Shown here piece after piece: positions 1-9,345 of a stretch of DNA of 35,814 nt (position 1 is its first letter; each line of letters opens with the position of its first letter). This DNA comes from a virus: positions 1-35,814 of IMG/VR virus record IMGVR_UViG_3300039159_000118. One strand, written 5' to 3'. The notes beneath the pieces are model-generated. The model was not told where the DNA came from and did not search any database. It saw only the letters and a program-made list of their open reading frames with translations. The position numbers and the translations under genes are program-made.

Positions 1-249
1 AGGTCCAGCTACGACGCTATCCGCTCCTGCCGGTCCTACCGCTCCTGCCGGTCCAGCAGGGCCGGTAGGTCCCGTAGGTCCAGCTACGACGCTTGCGGCT
101 CCGGTGTTGCCGATAGGCCCTTGTGGTCCCGTAGGGCCGGTAGGTCCCGTAGGTCCAGCTACGACGCTATCCGCTCCTGCCGGTCCTACCGCTCCTGCCG
201 GTCCAGCAGGGCCGGTAGGTCCCGTAGGTCCAGCTACGACGCTTGCGGC
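1..249. repeat. 150-bp direct repeat inside the collagen-like gene
   Basis: Positions 1-99 are repeated without change at 151-249, a period of 150 bp or exactly 50 codons, so the unit keeps the reading frame. The unit holds smaller GGNCC-rich repeats. This looks like recent in-frame duplication, and it can also stop an assembler, which may be why the contig ends here. Confidence 0.9.
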
Positions 250-444
250 GCCTTGCGGCCCGTCCAAGCCCTGCGGACCCATAGGCCCCCGTGGTCCTGG
301 TACGGTGCTCGCAGCGCCCGAAGGCCCCGCAGGTCCGGTAGGGCCGGTTACAACGCTCGTCGGCCCTCGTGGTCCTTGCGGCCCCGTCGCGCCTTGCTGC
401 CCGTCATCTCCTTTAGGCCCGCGAGGGCCTGTGAAGTCTGCCAC
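1..444 (-). CDS. Collagen-like repeat protein, probable fibre or appendage (N-terminal part; cut by window edge)
   Basis: The minus strand is open from a GTG at 444 to position 1, 148 codons with no stop, so the C terminus is outside the window. After a short start (ADFT) the protein is almost all Gly-X-Y triplets ([18 protein letters not shown]), broken at intervals by short links such as SVV and STV. Such triplets form collagen-like triple helices and are common in phage tail fibres and adhesins. It starts 22 nt after the terminase stop, in the same direction as all other genes. The GTG is the only start that follows the in-frame TAA just upstream and keeps the full repeat; there is no Shine-Dalgarno (SD) sequence. 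The repeat makes the plus strand read as Gly-Pro-rich too, but that frame has no fitting neighbours. The role as a fibre is inferred from composition and place. Confidence 0.7.
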   Translation of the reverse strand, partial: MADFTGPRGPKGDDGQQGATGPQGPRGPTSVVTGPTGPAGPSGAASTVPGPRGPMGPQGLDGPQGAASVVAGPTGPTGPAGPAGAVGPAGADSVVAGPTGPTGPTGPQGPIGNTGAASVVAGPTGPTGPAGPAGAVGPAGADSVVAGP

Positions 445-465
445 TTGTTATGTCTCGAAAAGGGA

Positions 466-2133
466 TTAAGAAATGTCGGTCCAGTTGTGAGACTTGGGCG
501 ACGATTGGCCGAGCGCGTGCGCGACGAACTTGTCAAGCTCTTTCTGTAGGAGTTCGTTGCGGTGATTCGAGAGTTCTTCCATTGCATCGAGGCTCAAGAG
601 CTTCATCCAATGAGCACACGCACCGGCCACTGATTCCAGACGGTCTTCGTTCGGGAGTGAGCCGCGTTCGCGTGTGATGCGGGACAACTGCTGCACGAAC
701 GAATACTTGCTATCCTCTGCCTGCTTCACGAGATCGTCTTCGATGACGCGCCGGTCCACTACGAGGCGATGCGAGCGCATAATCGGTTCGAGCGTGTCGC
801 AGATGCGAAGCTCTTTCTGTGATGAAGACCACTCTGCGTCGATGATCGTGCAGCTATGCACTTTCCTGACGACAGGCTCAAGCAGCTTCGTGAACATCCC
901 GCCGCCGTAGTTCGGCTCACAGAGAATCGTGCCGACCTTGTGCCGAAGCGCCTTCCCTGCGAGCGCCTTCAGCGTGTCCTCTCCGAAGCCGTCGCGGTAG
1001 CCGCCCACATCGACGAGATACAGCGTGCCGCCGAGGAAGCGCACGATGGCGTAGGCCGTCTCGTCCTTGCCGGTGCCTGACGGGTCGATATACATGGCTG
1101 TGCCGGTGTACTCTGCCATCTCGGGCGAGTGATACGCGGGCATATAGTACGCATCGCCTTCGATCCCGCCGCACTCTAGGTCGTTCCATGCCTTTTGCTG
1201 ATCGTTGCACCACGCCATCTTCATTGGGGCCATCGCATCGTCGCAATCCCACACGATCAGGTCACGACACTTCAGCGGGTGCCGGTCAAGGTCGGCTATC
1301 GACGTGTCCAGCATGAATTGCAGGAAGTAGCCTGCTGATCCATACGAGAGACGGCGCTGTGCCAAGTCTTCGAGGCTGAATCGGTTCGGTTCGAGCGGTG
1401 TCCCCGGCTTCACGCCCGCCGCGAACGCAGCAGCGATAGAAGGCGCAAGTCGGCCATGATACCGCTCCACATTCAGCGGCATCTCAGCAGGCCAGATGCG
1501 CGTAGCGTAGCCGCGCTTCTCTAGGCGCTTGTAGAGAGACGCTTCCGTTTGCGGCGTGCCGAGGTACACAACACGACCACCAGGTTTCAGCACGGCATCG
1601 AACTCTTTCACCAGTTCTGCGACACGCTCGCGGAGTGCGTGCGTGAAGGAGTTCTTCGGAACCTCGATGTCGTCAGGGATGATGATGTCGGCGCGACTTC
1701 CGGTGATCTGCCCGGTGATGCCAGCGGACTTCACAGACGGCGCGGGGTCAGGCTCAGCCGGTCCTACGTCGAACAGGAGATTCGAGGATCGCTGCCACGG
1801 GTTAGGCGACAGGTGTTGCAGGATCGGCACGGTGTCGATCAACTGCTTGACGAATATCGAGAAGTTGTCCGCGAGTACCTGAGACGCTGATACAACGAGA
1901 ATCTTCTTCTGCGGATTGTGCAGCAGAACGAAGCAGACGAACGCTGCTGCGATCCACGACTTCCCTACGCCTCGAAATGCTTGGACGATCTGACGATCCG
2001 GCCCGTTCTGCATCCAGCGGGCGATCTCAAGCTGCGTTGCGGTCGGCTTAGGGAGGCCGAGATGAATCCAGATGTAGTGAAGAAAGCGCCGAAAGTCTGC
2101 AATCTCTGCGAGCGAGTCGGCGTCGGGTGTCAT
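466..2133 (-). CDS. terL: Terminase large subunit (T7 gp19-like)
   Basis: This is the packaging motor: an ATPase that pumps DNA into the prohead and a nuclease that cuts concatemers. The 555 residues are close to T7 gp19 (586). Visible motifs are Walker A FRGVGKS (53-59), Walker B ADIIIPDD (148-155), a coupling motif LGTP (191-194) and an RNase H-type nuclease stretch [12 protein letters not shown] (about 347-358) with Asp350 and Asp357 as likely metal ligands. The ATG overlaps the stop of the small-subunit gene in an ATGA arrangement, so the two are translationally coupled. The N-terminal helix-rich part before Walker A is of normal length. Confidence 0.95.
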   Translation of the reverse strand: MTPDADSLAEIADFRRFLHYIWIHLGLPKPTATQLEIARWMQNGPDRQIVQAFRGVGKSWIAAAFVCFVLLHNPQKKILVVSASQVLADNFSIFVKQLIDTVPILQHLSPNPWQRSSNLLFDVGPAEPDPAPSVKSAGITGQITGSRADIIIPDDIEVPKNSFTHALRERVAELVKEFDAVLKPGGRVVYLGTPQTEASLYKRLEKRGYATRIWPAEMPLNVERYHGRLAPSIAAAFAAGVKPGTPLEPNRFSLEDLAQRRLSYGSAGYFLQFMLDTSIADLDRHPLKCRDLIVWDCDDAMAPMKMAWCNDQQKAWNDLECGGIEGDAYYMPAYHSPEMAEYTGTAMYIDPSGTGKDETAYAIVRFLGGTLYLVDVGGYRDGFGEDTLKALAGKALRHKVGTILCEPNYGGGMFTKLLEPVVRKVHSCTIIDAEWSSSQKELRICDTLEPIMRSHRLVVDRRVIEDDLVKQAEDSKYSFVQQLSRITRERGSLPNEDRLESVAGACAHWMKLLSLDAMEELSNHRNELLQKELDKFVAHALGQSSPKSHNWTDIS

Positions 2134-2444
2134 CCCTGCCTGCGAGTCGCGATGTCGATGACGTGTGCCTCGTCATCATCGGTGAAGACAGGCGTGTCCT
2201 TCAGGTAGTCCTTTAACTCCTTCGGAATCTGTGCAGGGTTGAGAGTCCAGCCCTGTTGACCGAAGAAACGTGCCATTGTTGCGAGGTCTGTTGATGTAGC
2301 CTTGCGCTCTTCGAGCAACCAATTCCAATACTGCAACAGCTTGCCCTTCATGCGGTCGAACAACTGAAGCTGCTCCTTCATCGTCAAGTCCTCGAAAGGG
2401 ACGACGGGCACCTTCTCTTCTGTCTCTTCGTCGAAGTCGGTCAT
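2130..2444 (-). CDS. terS: Terminase small subunit (T7 gp18-like)
   Basis: A 104-residue acidic, mainly helical protein directly before the large terminase, the place of the DNA-recognition subunit. T7 gp18 has 89 residues. The N terminus is acidic (MTDFDEETEEK) and the middle holds QLQLFDRMKGKLLQYWNWLLEE, a likely oligomerisation helix. I place the start at the ATG at 2444 because it overlaps the previous stop (ATGA); a longer reading frame upstream runs through the previous gene and looks spurious. Function is inferred from position, size and helix content rather than a catalytic motif. Confidence 0.8.
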   Translation of the reverse strand: MTDFDEETEEKVPVVPFEDLTMKEQLQLFDRMKGKLLQYWNWLLEERKATSTDLATMARFFGQQGWTLNPAQIPKELKDYLKDTPVFTDDDEAHVIDIATRRQG

Positions 2445-2647
2445 GTGGTGTGGCGGGAAAGGAACTCCTTCGCGATCTGTGCTCCGATAGTCAGCACAGC
2501 AACAGTCGCGGCGATTCGTGCTTGTGCTCGCATCTGCCACGCCTCAATAGCCGTGACTCGCGCTTCAGTGTCCTTGCTGCTTTCCATGAGCGCGTCGATC
2601 TTGGCTTCGATCTGCCCGAGCTTGTGAAAGACCGTAGAGTTATCCAT
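2441..2647 (-). CDS. Small coiled-coil plus single-TM protein, holin-like candidate
   Basis: The 68 residues form a heptad-rich N-terminal helix (FHKLGQIEAKIDALMESS, then ARVTAIEAWQM) followed by one hydrophobic segment, about 47-61 (ATVAVLTIGAQIAKEF), and a short polar tail. This layout resembles XhlA-type and other small phage lysis-associated membrane proteins. Its place, just before the terminase pair, matches T7 gp17.5 (holin). It starts after the hairpin at 2663-2690, so it may be the first gene of a separate lysis and packaging transcript. No SD is present; CCTCC, the anti-SD sequence itself, lies just before the ATG. Holin function is an inference. Confidence 0.7.
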   Translation of the reverse strand: MDNSTVFHKLGQIEAKIDALMESSKDTEARVTAIEAWQMRAQARIAATVAVLTIGAQIAKEFLSRHTT

Positions 2648-2662
2648 CGGAGGAATGAGGAA

Positions 2663-2690
2663 AGCCCCCCGCCATTGCTGACGAGGGGCT
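2663..2690 (-). terminator. Putative terminator after the last ejection-protein gene
   Basis: On the minus strand AGCCCC pairs with GGGGCT across a 16-nt loop and is followed by a short T-rich run (TTTCC). It lies between the gp16-like gene and the holin-like gene. The stem is GC-rich but short and the U-run is weak. Confidence 0.45.
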
Positions 2691-2706
2691 ATCGGTGAGC
2701 GTGCGG

Positions 2707-5700
2707 TTACTTCGCGAAGTCGAGGATGTCCTGTACGCCCTTGTTATCGAGGTACTGTGCATTCGCTTTCGCGAGACGGCGAACTTCGATCTGCTTGTTG
2801 AGTTCGGGGAACTCGCTCAGCATGATGTCCTGTGCGTTCGTTCGCTGCTGCATGATGATCTCTGCGGCAAGCTGGAACTTTGTCCCTCCTGGCGCATACT
2901 GATCGTCGCCTTCGGGGATGTTCTTCCATGCAGGGCTGTTCACAAGCGATGCAAGCTGTTGCCGCAGTGGGGGAAGACCCTTCGAGGCATCGCCCCCATG
3001 CAGTTCGAGCCAGCGGTCGTAAGCGGACTGACCTTTCGCATTCACTATCGCGGGGTTGCTCCGGTCACGCAGCGACAAGCCTTCGAGCATCGGGTTCGGA
3101 AGGTTGATACCGGCACGATCCTCCGAGATGCGGATAAGCTCTTCCATGACATCGCCGTCTACCTGCTCTCGCGAGATAGTGAACGGGTTCACGCGATTCG
3201 CGCCGTACATCGCCGGAGGCTGCAACATCTTCTCTCCGAACAGATTTCGGCGTGATTCGAGGCCGTCACTGAAGCCGGGAATGCGCGACTGCACGAGGTT
3301 GATCGCCTGCTCAACGTCTGCGAAGAAGCCACCAGGGTTCTCCGGTCGCACGTCCTGTACGGTTTCAGAGGGGTTCAGCAGCGGGAGGCCGCTCGGCACG
3401 AGAGACGCAACCGAGTTCGCGAAGAAGCGGGACATCTTCTTCTGCTCGCCTGACGCGATGGCATCGAGTGCATCCACCATGCCCTGCAAGTACGACTTCG
3501 AGAACACAGCCGAAGCGACACCGGCCATTGTAGCCGACACAAGCCCGCCTGCGTCCTGCTCATCCATCTCCCCGAACATCTGCACCATGTCTGCGGTGAG
3601 GGCGAACGGAGCGAGAGACGGCTCAGCACGGCGGTACAGCACATAGCGGTAGCCGTCCGCAGTCGGAACGCGGAAGCTGTATGGCTTCCATCCGGTTGAT
3701 TCCAGCATCGAGCGAAGGTCGGGGTCTTTCGGCCCGCGTCCCGTGATCGCGCCATCCATCGCGAGCATGAAGCCCGTTGTCCAGAGCATCCCGCCCATCT
3801 CCATCTTCGCCGTCGCAATCGCCGCACGCTCGCCACCAGCTTCGATGGCTTCCTTGTACGACTGTGAGACGAACTGCGTCAGCCCTGGCGTGCGATCTCC
3901 GAGGAAGCGCAAGATGTTCGTAGGCACTTTGATGAAGGGCAGCACAAAGCGCACGGCGGCGTTCCCGTTCGCGAGTGCGTTGAGCGAGTGCGCGAGTGTT
4001 CCAGGCTGCAACGGTTCCTGCAACGTCGCCTCCTGCGCGTACTTCATTGCCTTCGCGTTGACGGCTGAGCCACCCTCTGAAACACCGAGCTTGTACGCCT
4101 CACCGATCCGGCGCGAGACTTCCGCAGGGTCCGTGATGCCTTCGAGCCGCGCCTGTCGCAACACATCAGACCGCTGCACCGAGCGGTAGTTGATCTGCTT
4201 GAAGAACTCGTCCTCAGCCACGAGCAACTGACCGGGGGTGTTGAGCAGCCGAGTTCCGAAGCCGGGACGGTTCAGGCCCTCAGCGGCGATCTCCACACCG
4301 TCAACGCCACGGACGTTATCGAGAGCGCCCGTGCCCTGCTGCAACGCAATGCCAGCAAGCCGCAGTGACTCGCGGAAGTTCAGGCCGAGGCCGACCATCG
4401 TATCCCACGCCTCGCCTCGAAGCTCCTTGTTGCCGGTACGGACACCGGCCCAATACGTCTCGGCGGGCTTCTGAATCGCGATGAAGCTGTTCGAGAGGAC
4501 GTTCGCGATGTGAGTCTTCGGGCTGTAGAGCAGCATCGACGTGCGGAAGTTGTTGAACTTCTGCAAGCGAGTCAGCGGTGCCTTCGGTCCTGCTTCGCGT
4601 GCGGCCTTCGAGTGCAGGTCGATAGCGTTGAGAAGGCTCTCGCGCACGCCTTGTTCGTCGCTCGCATAGAAAATCTGACGCATGAATCCCATGACTTCTT
4701 CCTTCGTCCAGTTCCCGTTGTTCACGAGATCGGTGAAGGGGGTTGCCGTGGACGCAGCCTCTTCGAGCACAGCCTTCTCGCCTGCGATGGATGCCGGAGT
4801 ATCGCTCGCCTTGCGCCCCGCTTCCGACAGGCCAAAGAACAGCCGGTCTACCGCGCCTGCTTCCGGCTTGAGTTGCATCTGTCGCAGCCCGCGTCCAAGC
4901 TCAGACGCAATGCGCGTCACGCCGATCTCCGCGCCGAGCAGCGTATCCAGGGTCTTTATCATCGCTTCCATCGCGACGGAGTTGTCCGGGTTCGCTGTCA
5001 TAATTGCGGCCATCTTGCGCGTGTGCTGTTCGAGGCCCGCGATGTACGTCCGGTGCGCGAGCATGAAGGCGTCGATGTTCTTCACGTCGCCGTACTTCGC
5101 TCGAATACCTGCAACCACATCGGCCCCGTTCTCGCCGGGGAACAGCTTCTCGGCGTGTGCGAAGAGTTCATCGTCCGCCCGCACAGCGCCCTTCTCGAAC
5201 TGCTGTGCGAATACGTCAGCCGTCGCCTCGATGAACCGAAGCCCGTCTTCAGGCCGGTCGTAGTAGTTCACGTTCAGCGATGTCTCGTCGAAAATCTTCT
5301 TGATGTCATCAGCCGTTGTCTCTTTGCCGAAGCGAGTCGCGGACTCCATGACCAGACGCAGGGATTCCGCATCGAGGTAGGTCGGCGGCTTCGCAGCGTC
5401 CTTCGAGACAAGGTTGATCGTCGCCGCCATGTTCTCGGCCTGCTCGCGGTTCGTGAAGCTCAGCCCTTCGAGGCCCTGCTTGCCCTCCCGCTCCGCGCCG
5501 TCTAGCACAGCATCGGCGGCTGCGTTCGCCCCATCAGGCTTCGCGGGGTCCGTGAAGTGAATCTCGAAGCCGGTCGTTGTCTCGATGACGCGAACTGACT
5601 CTGTGGCCTTGTCCGCTGCTTGGCCGGTAAGGGCCTCTGTAGCCGTCTGCGGCCCTGCACCCTTACCTGCGCCTGCTGCTGCCCCCGAAGCCCCGTGACG

Positions 5701-6495
5701 GGCACGGTAGAGGGCCTTCACGCCGGATGTCACGCCGTCGATAACCGCGCCACTGACGAAGCCTTCGAGGGCATTCTTCATCCGGCGCTCTGCCTGCGAG
5801 TCGTTCGGGTCCGAGGCGAGGTAGCGCGTCACTGCATTGTTCAGCCAGCGAGGGCCTTGTGAGGCCGAGGCTCGCAGGGCGACATCCGAGACGCGTGCTG
5901 CGTCAGGGTCCACGGTGAAGGCGTCAGCCGCCCCCGCCGCGAGGACCGCATCTCCGAGCTTCGCCGCACGCGCCACGCCCTTGACGGCTGTTCCCGCCGC
6001 CTGTGCGCCCACTACAGCCGCTCGCGTGCCGGTTAGGGCCTGGAGTGGCTTCACGACCTTCGAGAAGCCTACAAGCCCCACAGCGAAGCTCGTGATGCCC
6101 TCGATGAACGACAGCCCCCCTCCGCGATTCGTGCCGAAGGCGTTGCTGATGTCCTCTTCGGTGAAGACGCCATCCACCTTATCCGGCGACTCCCACCACT
6201 TCGCCACGCTGCCAGGGGTTGAATCGAACAGCGCCCCTACGCCCTTCGCGACATAGTTCGCGGAGCGGGTGATCTCGTTCACGCCTCCGGCCACTCCGCG
6301 TGCGAGGGTCGCAGGCAGAGCGGAGAAGATGCTTTCATCCTTCTTTGCGTTGCGTGCAGTGACTCGTTCGAGGTACGTCGCCGGAGAGCCAGTACGCGGC
6401 TGCACAACCTCGCCGTTGTTCGGAGGGGCCTGCTCGCCGTACTGCTCCCCGTCCTTCACAAACCAATCGGGGAGCTTGGGGGGTTTAGTGGACAT
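2707..6495 (-). CDS. Large internal virion / DNA ejection protein (gp16 position)
   Basis: At 1262 residues this is close to T7 gp16 (1318) and holds the same place, last of the gp13-16 set. In T7 gp16 is ejected into the host and, with gp15, forms a trans-envelope channel for DNA entry. The protein is rich in Ala and long amphipathic helices. A central stretch near residue 650 (LLYSPKTHIANVLSN) and the following part are typical of large podoviral ejection proteins. I see no lytic transglycosylase domain at the N terminus, which instead begins with a Pro-rich linker and Ala/Gly-rich helices. The start follows the gp15-like stop by 3 nt; there is no SD. Confidence 0.8.
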   Translation of the reverse strand: MSTKPPKLPDWFVKDGEQYGEQAPPNNGEVVQPRTGSPATYLERVTARNAKKDESIFSALPATLARGVAGGVNEITRSANYVAKGVGALFDSTPGSVAKWWESPDKVDGVFTEEDISNAFGTNRGGGLSFIEGITSFAVGLVGFSKVVKPLQALTGTRAAVVGAQAAGTAVKGVARAAKLGDAVLAAGAADAFTVDPDAARVSDVALRASASQGPRWLNNAVTRYLASDPNDSQAERRMKNALEGFVSGAVIDGVTSGVKALYRARHGASGAAAGAGKGAGPQTATEALTGQAADKATESVRVIETTTGFEIHFTDPAKPDGANAAADAVLDGAEREGKQGLEGLSFTNREQAENMAATINLVSKDAAKPPTYLDAESLRLVMESATRFGKETTADDIKKIFDETSLNVNYYDRPEDGLRFIEATADVFAQQFEKGAVRADDELFAHAEKLFPGENGADVVAGIRAKYGDVKNIDAFMLAHRTYIAGLEQHTRKMAAIMTANPDNSVAMEAMIKTLDTLLGAEIGVTRIASELGRGLRQMQLKPEAGAVDRLFFGLSEAGRKASDTPASIAGEKAVLEEAASTATPFTDLVNNGNWTKEEVMGFMRQIFYASDEQGVRESLLNAIDLHSKAAREAGPKAPLTRLQKFNNFRTSMLLYSPKTHIANVLSNSFIAIQKPAETYWAGVRTGNKELRGEAWDTMVGLGLNFRESLRLAGIALQQGTGALDNVRGVDGVEIAAEGLNRPGFGTRLLNTPGQLLVAEDEFFKQINYRSVQRSDVLRQARLEGITDPAEVSRRIGEAYKLGVSEGGSAVNAKAMKYAQEATLQEPLQPGTLAHSLNALANGNAAVRFVLPFIKVPTNILRFLGDRTPGLTQFVSQSYKEAIEAGGERAAIATAKMEMGGMLWTTGFMLAMDGAITGRGPKDPDLRSMLESTGWKPYSFRVPTADGYRYVLYRRAEPSLAPFALTADMVQMFGEMDEQDAGGLVSATMAGVASAVFSKSYLQGMVDALDAIASGEQKKMSRFFANSVASLVPSGLPLLNPSETVQDVRPENPGGFFADVEQAINLVQSRIPGFSDGLESRRNLFGEKMLQPPAMYGANRVNPFTISREQVDGDVMEELIRISEDRAGINLPNPMLEGLSLRDRSNPAIVNAKGQSAYDRWLELHGGDASKGLPPLRQQLASLVNSPAWKNIPEGDDQYAPGGTKFQLAAEIIMQQRTNAQDIMLSEFPELNKQIEVRRLAKANAQYLDNKGVQDILDFAK

Positions 6496-6498
6496 AAA

Positions 6499-8316
6499 TT
6501 ACGGCTTCTTTGTTGATGTGGGAGTGCGTGCCTGCTGAGCGGTGATGATCCGGCCCGCCTTCAACCGGATGATGCGGACTTGCGACATCGACAGTCCTTC
6601 AGCCACCGTCGTGTTGCCGGAAGCGTAGGCGACTGCGAGTTGATCGTACTCCACCGGAGACAGGTTTCGGGGGGCAGCAATCGCTTGCGCGGGGTCCGCG
6701 TTCGGATCGAAGTTCCCTGCGACAGAATCGGTAGCCGTCTTTCGCGCCTGCGGCCCCATCTCCTGACTCAACTGGAAGGTGATATTCTGGATGACAGAGC
6801 GATTCTCTGGTGCGCCGACGAAGCTCTGGTAGAACTTCTCGAAGAACGGCACGTCAGGCTGTACGCCCGTGCGGGCCATCTCTGCGTTCGCTGCTGCTGT
6901 CACTGCGGCGTAGAAGCGCGTCCGAAGACCGCCCCCGAGGAACTTGTTGCGGTCAGCGTCGGCAATCTTGTTGATGGAGTTGACGACGAAGCCTGAGTTC
7001 TGCATGACGAGCTGTGCGACAGTGCGCTTCTCGTTCCGCGCACGGTCTGTGTTCCGCATTGAAATGCTCGTGTACTCCTGTGCGGACTGAACAAGCCGAG
7101 CATACGTCTCGCGGCTGATCTCCTTCTTCTCCAAGAAACCACCGAGGCCACGGATGTCGATGCGGCCCTCAGTCGCTCGGATGGTGAGATCGTCCACGAG
7201 GGAAGGGTTCTCTTGCGACGTGCGGAGGTTGCTCTCGCGCATCTTCTGAATCGTCTGCGCTGCGTTGATGTCGCCCGCATCGGACATCTGTTGCCGGAGC
7301 TTGTCGTAGTCCGAGTTCTTCAGGAAGTCTGCACGCGGATCGTTGAACAGTTGAATGATGGCAGCGCCGACTTCGTTGCGGACCACAGCCACACGAGCGT
7401 CTACGGCCTGCGCCTGTCGCGTGTCATCCTGAATACGGAGGTCTGCGACGGCCCCCGCAACACGGTCGTAGCTGTTGATGCCCGCGCCGGTCGCCCGCAT
7501 CGTGCCGCCATCGCTGCGCTTCACGCTATCGAGCAGCGCCCGCACGAGCGTGTCGTCGCGCTCCGAGACACCGGCCTCGATGATTGCCTTCGCTACATCC
7601 TCGTCGATGGCTGACGCCTTACCGGGGAGCAGCGCACGCAACGCCGTCGTCTGCTGCTGAATGCCTGCGGCCATCTGCTCAGCCGTGAGGCCGTTCTTCT
7701 TGCCGTCGATGATGACTTGCCGGATAACGGCGGGGTTCCTATCGAGCATCGCCTTCTGTGACTGCACGCCCACAGTCTGAGCCACCTGAAAGCGGAGCCG
7801 GTTGAGTTCGGTTGCGGCCTGTCCCTGGTAGCCCGCCTGAAAGAACTCGCTGCCCGAGGTTGCGCCGAGGCCCTGCTCGAACTGCGTCGTGAACTGTGCC
7901 GCCGCCGCGTCGAAGCCGTCGATGCTCTCGCTTGCGCCGGGGGTCTGCTCGATGTGCTGCGAGAGCCGAGCGCCATAGTCTGCTGATGCGAGCTTGCCGA
8001 ACTGTTCCTCGAAGTAGCCCCAAAACATCGGAGACTCGTGAGGCGCGATGACGCCCCGCTGCACGTCTGCGAGGGTACGCTTGCCATCTTTGTAGTTCTG
8101 TGCGGCGAGCGCCTGCAAGCGATCCTTCGCCTTCTGATCTTCAACGGCTGCAAGCGTGTCGCTGAAGCGTCCGACCTTTGGGGCAACCTCTGCGAGTGCG
8201 CCCGCAAGCTGGCTCAACTGGCTCTGCTGTGCGGGGTACCGAAACGTGTCTACCGGATTCGCTGCGACCGAGAGGCCCCGAGACTGATCCGGTAGACGCA
8301 CCTTAAAACTGGACAT
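6499..8316 (-). CDS. Internal virion protein (T7 gp15-like position)
   Basis: This 605-residue, Ala- and Gln-rich, mostly helical protein lies between the gp14-like and gp16-like genes, so by order it is the gp15 counterpart (T7 gp15 has 747). In T7 gp15 and gp16 form the periplasmic part of the ejection channel. There is no enzymatic motif. The N terminus (MSSFKVRLPDQSRGL) is followed by a long region of predicted helix (LSQLAGALAEVAPKVGRFSD). The ATG comes 2 nt after the previous stop, implying reinitiation. Assignment rests on order, size and composition. Confidence 0.75.
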   Translation of the reverse strand: MSSFKVRLPDQSRGLSVAANPVDTFRYPAQQSQLSQLAGALAEVAPKVGRFSDTLAAVEDQKAKDRLQALAAQNYKDGKRTLADVQRGVIAPHESPMFWGYFEEQFGKLASADYGARLSQHIEQTPGASESIDGFDAAAAQFTTQFEQGLGATSGSEFFQAGYQGQAATELNRLRFQVAQTVGVQSQKAMLDRNPAVIRQVIIDGKKNGLTAEQMAAGIQQQTTALRALLPGKASAIDEDVAKAIIEAGVSERDDTLVRALLDSVKRSDGGTMRATGAGINSYDRVAGAVADLRIQDDTRQAQAVDARVAVVRNEVGAAIIQLFNDPRADFLKNSDYDKLRQQMSDAGDINAAQTIQKMRESNLRTSQENPSLVDDLTIRATEGRIDIRGLGGFLEKKEISRETYARLVQSAQEYTSISMRNTDRARNEKRTVAQLVMQNSGFVVNSINKIADADRNKFLGGGLRTRFYAAVTAAANAEMARTGVQPDVPFFEKFYQSFVGAPENRSVIQNITFQLSQEMGPQARKTATDSVAGNFDPNADPAQAIAAPRNLSPVEYDQLAVAYASGNTTVAEGLSMSQVRIIRLKAGRIITAQQARTPTSTKKP

Positions 8317-8318
8317 GG

Positions 8319-8879
8319 CTATGGGAGCTTGAAGACGGGATCAATCGGGAGCGAGGCGCTTCCGTTCGATTTCATGGTGGACCGGCGCTTGAGCCGATCT
8401 GAGAGTTCGAGCGCCGAGCCTCCGATCTGCAAGCCCGTCGCGAGTGCGCTCGGAGCGGCAACCTGATTCGCTCGGTTGTTCGCAGCAGCCTTCGAGCCTT
8501 CCTTCTGGCGTGTGATCTGATCGAGCGTCGTGCCGAGGTTCGTGTTCACTTCGTCGATCTGTGACGCTCCATCAGCGACGAGCGTATTGAGTGCCGCAGA
8601 CACCGACTGTCCGGTCACGCCCGCTGCACCGCTCATAGTGACGGTCTGCCCCTGCGCTGCCTGCACCTGACGCTGAATACGGCGCACGGCATCCGAGGCC
8701 GATGCCTGCTCCTGCGCGGCGCGTGTGTTGAGATCGTTGTAGTTCTGAAGCAGGCTGTCGGCTGCGCTTCCGGCCATAGCCTTCGCCTGCTTGCCCTTTT
8801 GGATGTAGTCGCCCACAGCGGAGCCGATAGACGCAGCAGTCGAGACAACAGCAAGTCCGGCGCTAACTGGTTCGCACAT
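8319..8879 (-). CDS. Internal virion protein B (T7 gp14-like)
   Basis: The 186-residue protein starts MCEPVSAGLAVVSTAASIGSA, the Met-Cys start and Ala/Gly-rich hydrophobic helix seen in gp14-type ejection proteins, followed by long Gln/Ala-rich helices (RRIQRQVQAAQGQ). T7 gp14 (196 residues) inserts in the outer membrane during DNA ejection. I chose the ATG at 8879, 17 nt inside the end of the gp13-like gene; a longer frame upstream runs out of frame through that gene. The C-terminal portion is polar and ends FKLP. Confidence 0.75.
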   Translation of the reverse strand: MCEPVSAGLAVVSTAASIGSAVGDYIQKGKQAKAMAGSAADSLLQNYNDLNTRAAQEQASASDAVRRIQRQVQAAQGQTVTMSGAAGVTGQSVSAALNTLVADGASQIDEVNTNLGTTLDQITRQKEGSKAAANNRANQVAAPSALATGLQIGGSALELSDRLKRRSTMKSNGSASLPIDPVFKLP

Positions 8880-9345
8880 GGCGTAGGGTGACGGGGGTGT
8901 AGAGTGCGGCGTTGTGCTCGAAAGCATCGCCAAGAGTGAAGCCAACTGCCTTGCACCATTCAACGTGCAGCTTGTTGCCGAGCCACACATGGTTGTAGAG
9001 CGTGCCGTACTTCGCCGCCCACTCAGGGAGCAGCGTGTCGCGGCTGTATTCGATCAGGAAGCGAATGTGGCGCATCGAGAGGCCCTGGCACGCCATCAGC
9101 CAGGGAGACGCCATCTCTTCGGGATGGAAGAAGTTCGTAGCGATGCCGCCGATAGCTACCGCAAAGCCGTAGTCATCGCACAGCACGAAGCACTCCGTCG
9201 ATGCCTCGAACGCGAAGATGACGCCCTCACGCGGTTCCTTCCCGCCGAGCATGACTTCCACGCTGTCAGCGAAGCGGAGCCGATCTGCAACTTCCTTCGC
9301 GTCGTTGAGACACGCCGGTCGAATGTGAGGGGTGCTAGTACGCAC
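8863..9345 (-). CDS. Internal virion protein A (T7 gp13-like, GNAT-type fold)
   Basis: The 160 residues match the gp13 type in order: an N-terminal part with CLNDAKEVADRLRFADSVEV, a core with GFAVAIGGIATNFFH, a helix RHIRFLIEYSRDTLLPEW, and near the end YNHVWLGNKLHVEWCKAVGF. T7 gp13 carries the equivalent YNYVWVGNTSHIRFLK segment. Such proteins look like degenerate acetyltransferases and act in virion assembly. The most credible start is GTG at 9345, overlapping the end of the preceding gene by 11 nt; a longer frame up to 9510 lies wholly within that gene in another frame. There is no SD, so coupling is likely. Confidence 0.75.
   Translation of the reverse strand: MRTSTPHIRPACLNDAKEVADRLRFADSVEVMLGGKEPREGVIFAFEASTECFVLCDDYGFAVAIGGIATNFFHPEEMASPWLMACQGLSMRHIRFLIEYSRDTLLPEWAAKYGTLYNHVWLGNKLHVEWCKAVGFTLGDAFEHNAALYTPVTLRHVRTS

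Noticed and set aside
104-469. Plus-strand Gly-Pro-rich frame (121 codons) resembling collagen
   Set aside because: It is a mirror of the minus-strand Gly-X-Y gene caused by GGNCC repeats; it has no neighbours on that strand, while the minus frame follows the terminase.
4510-5505. Long plus-strand frame (331 codons) opposite the gp16-like gene
   Set aside because: Shadow frame; same reasons, and no start signal.
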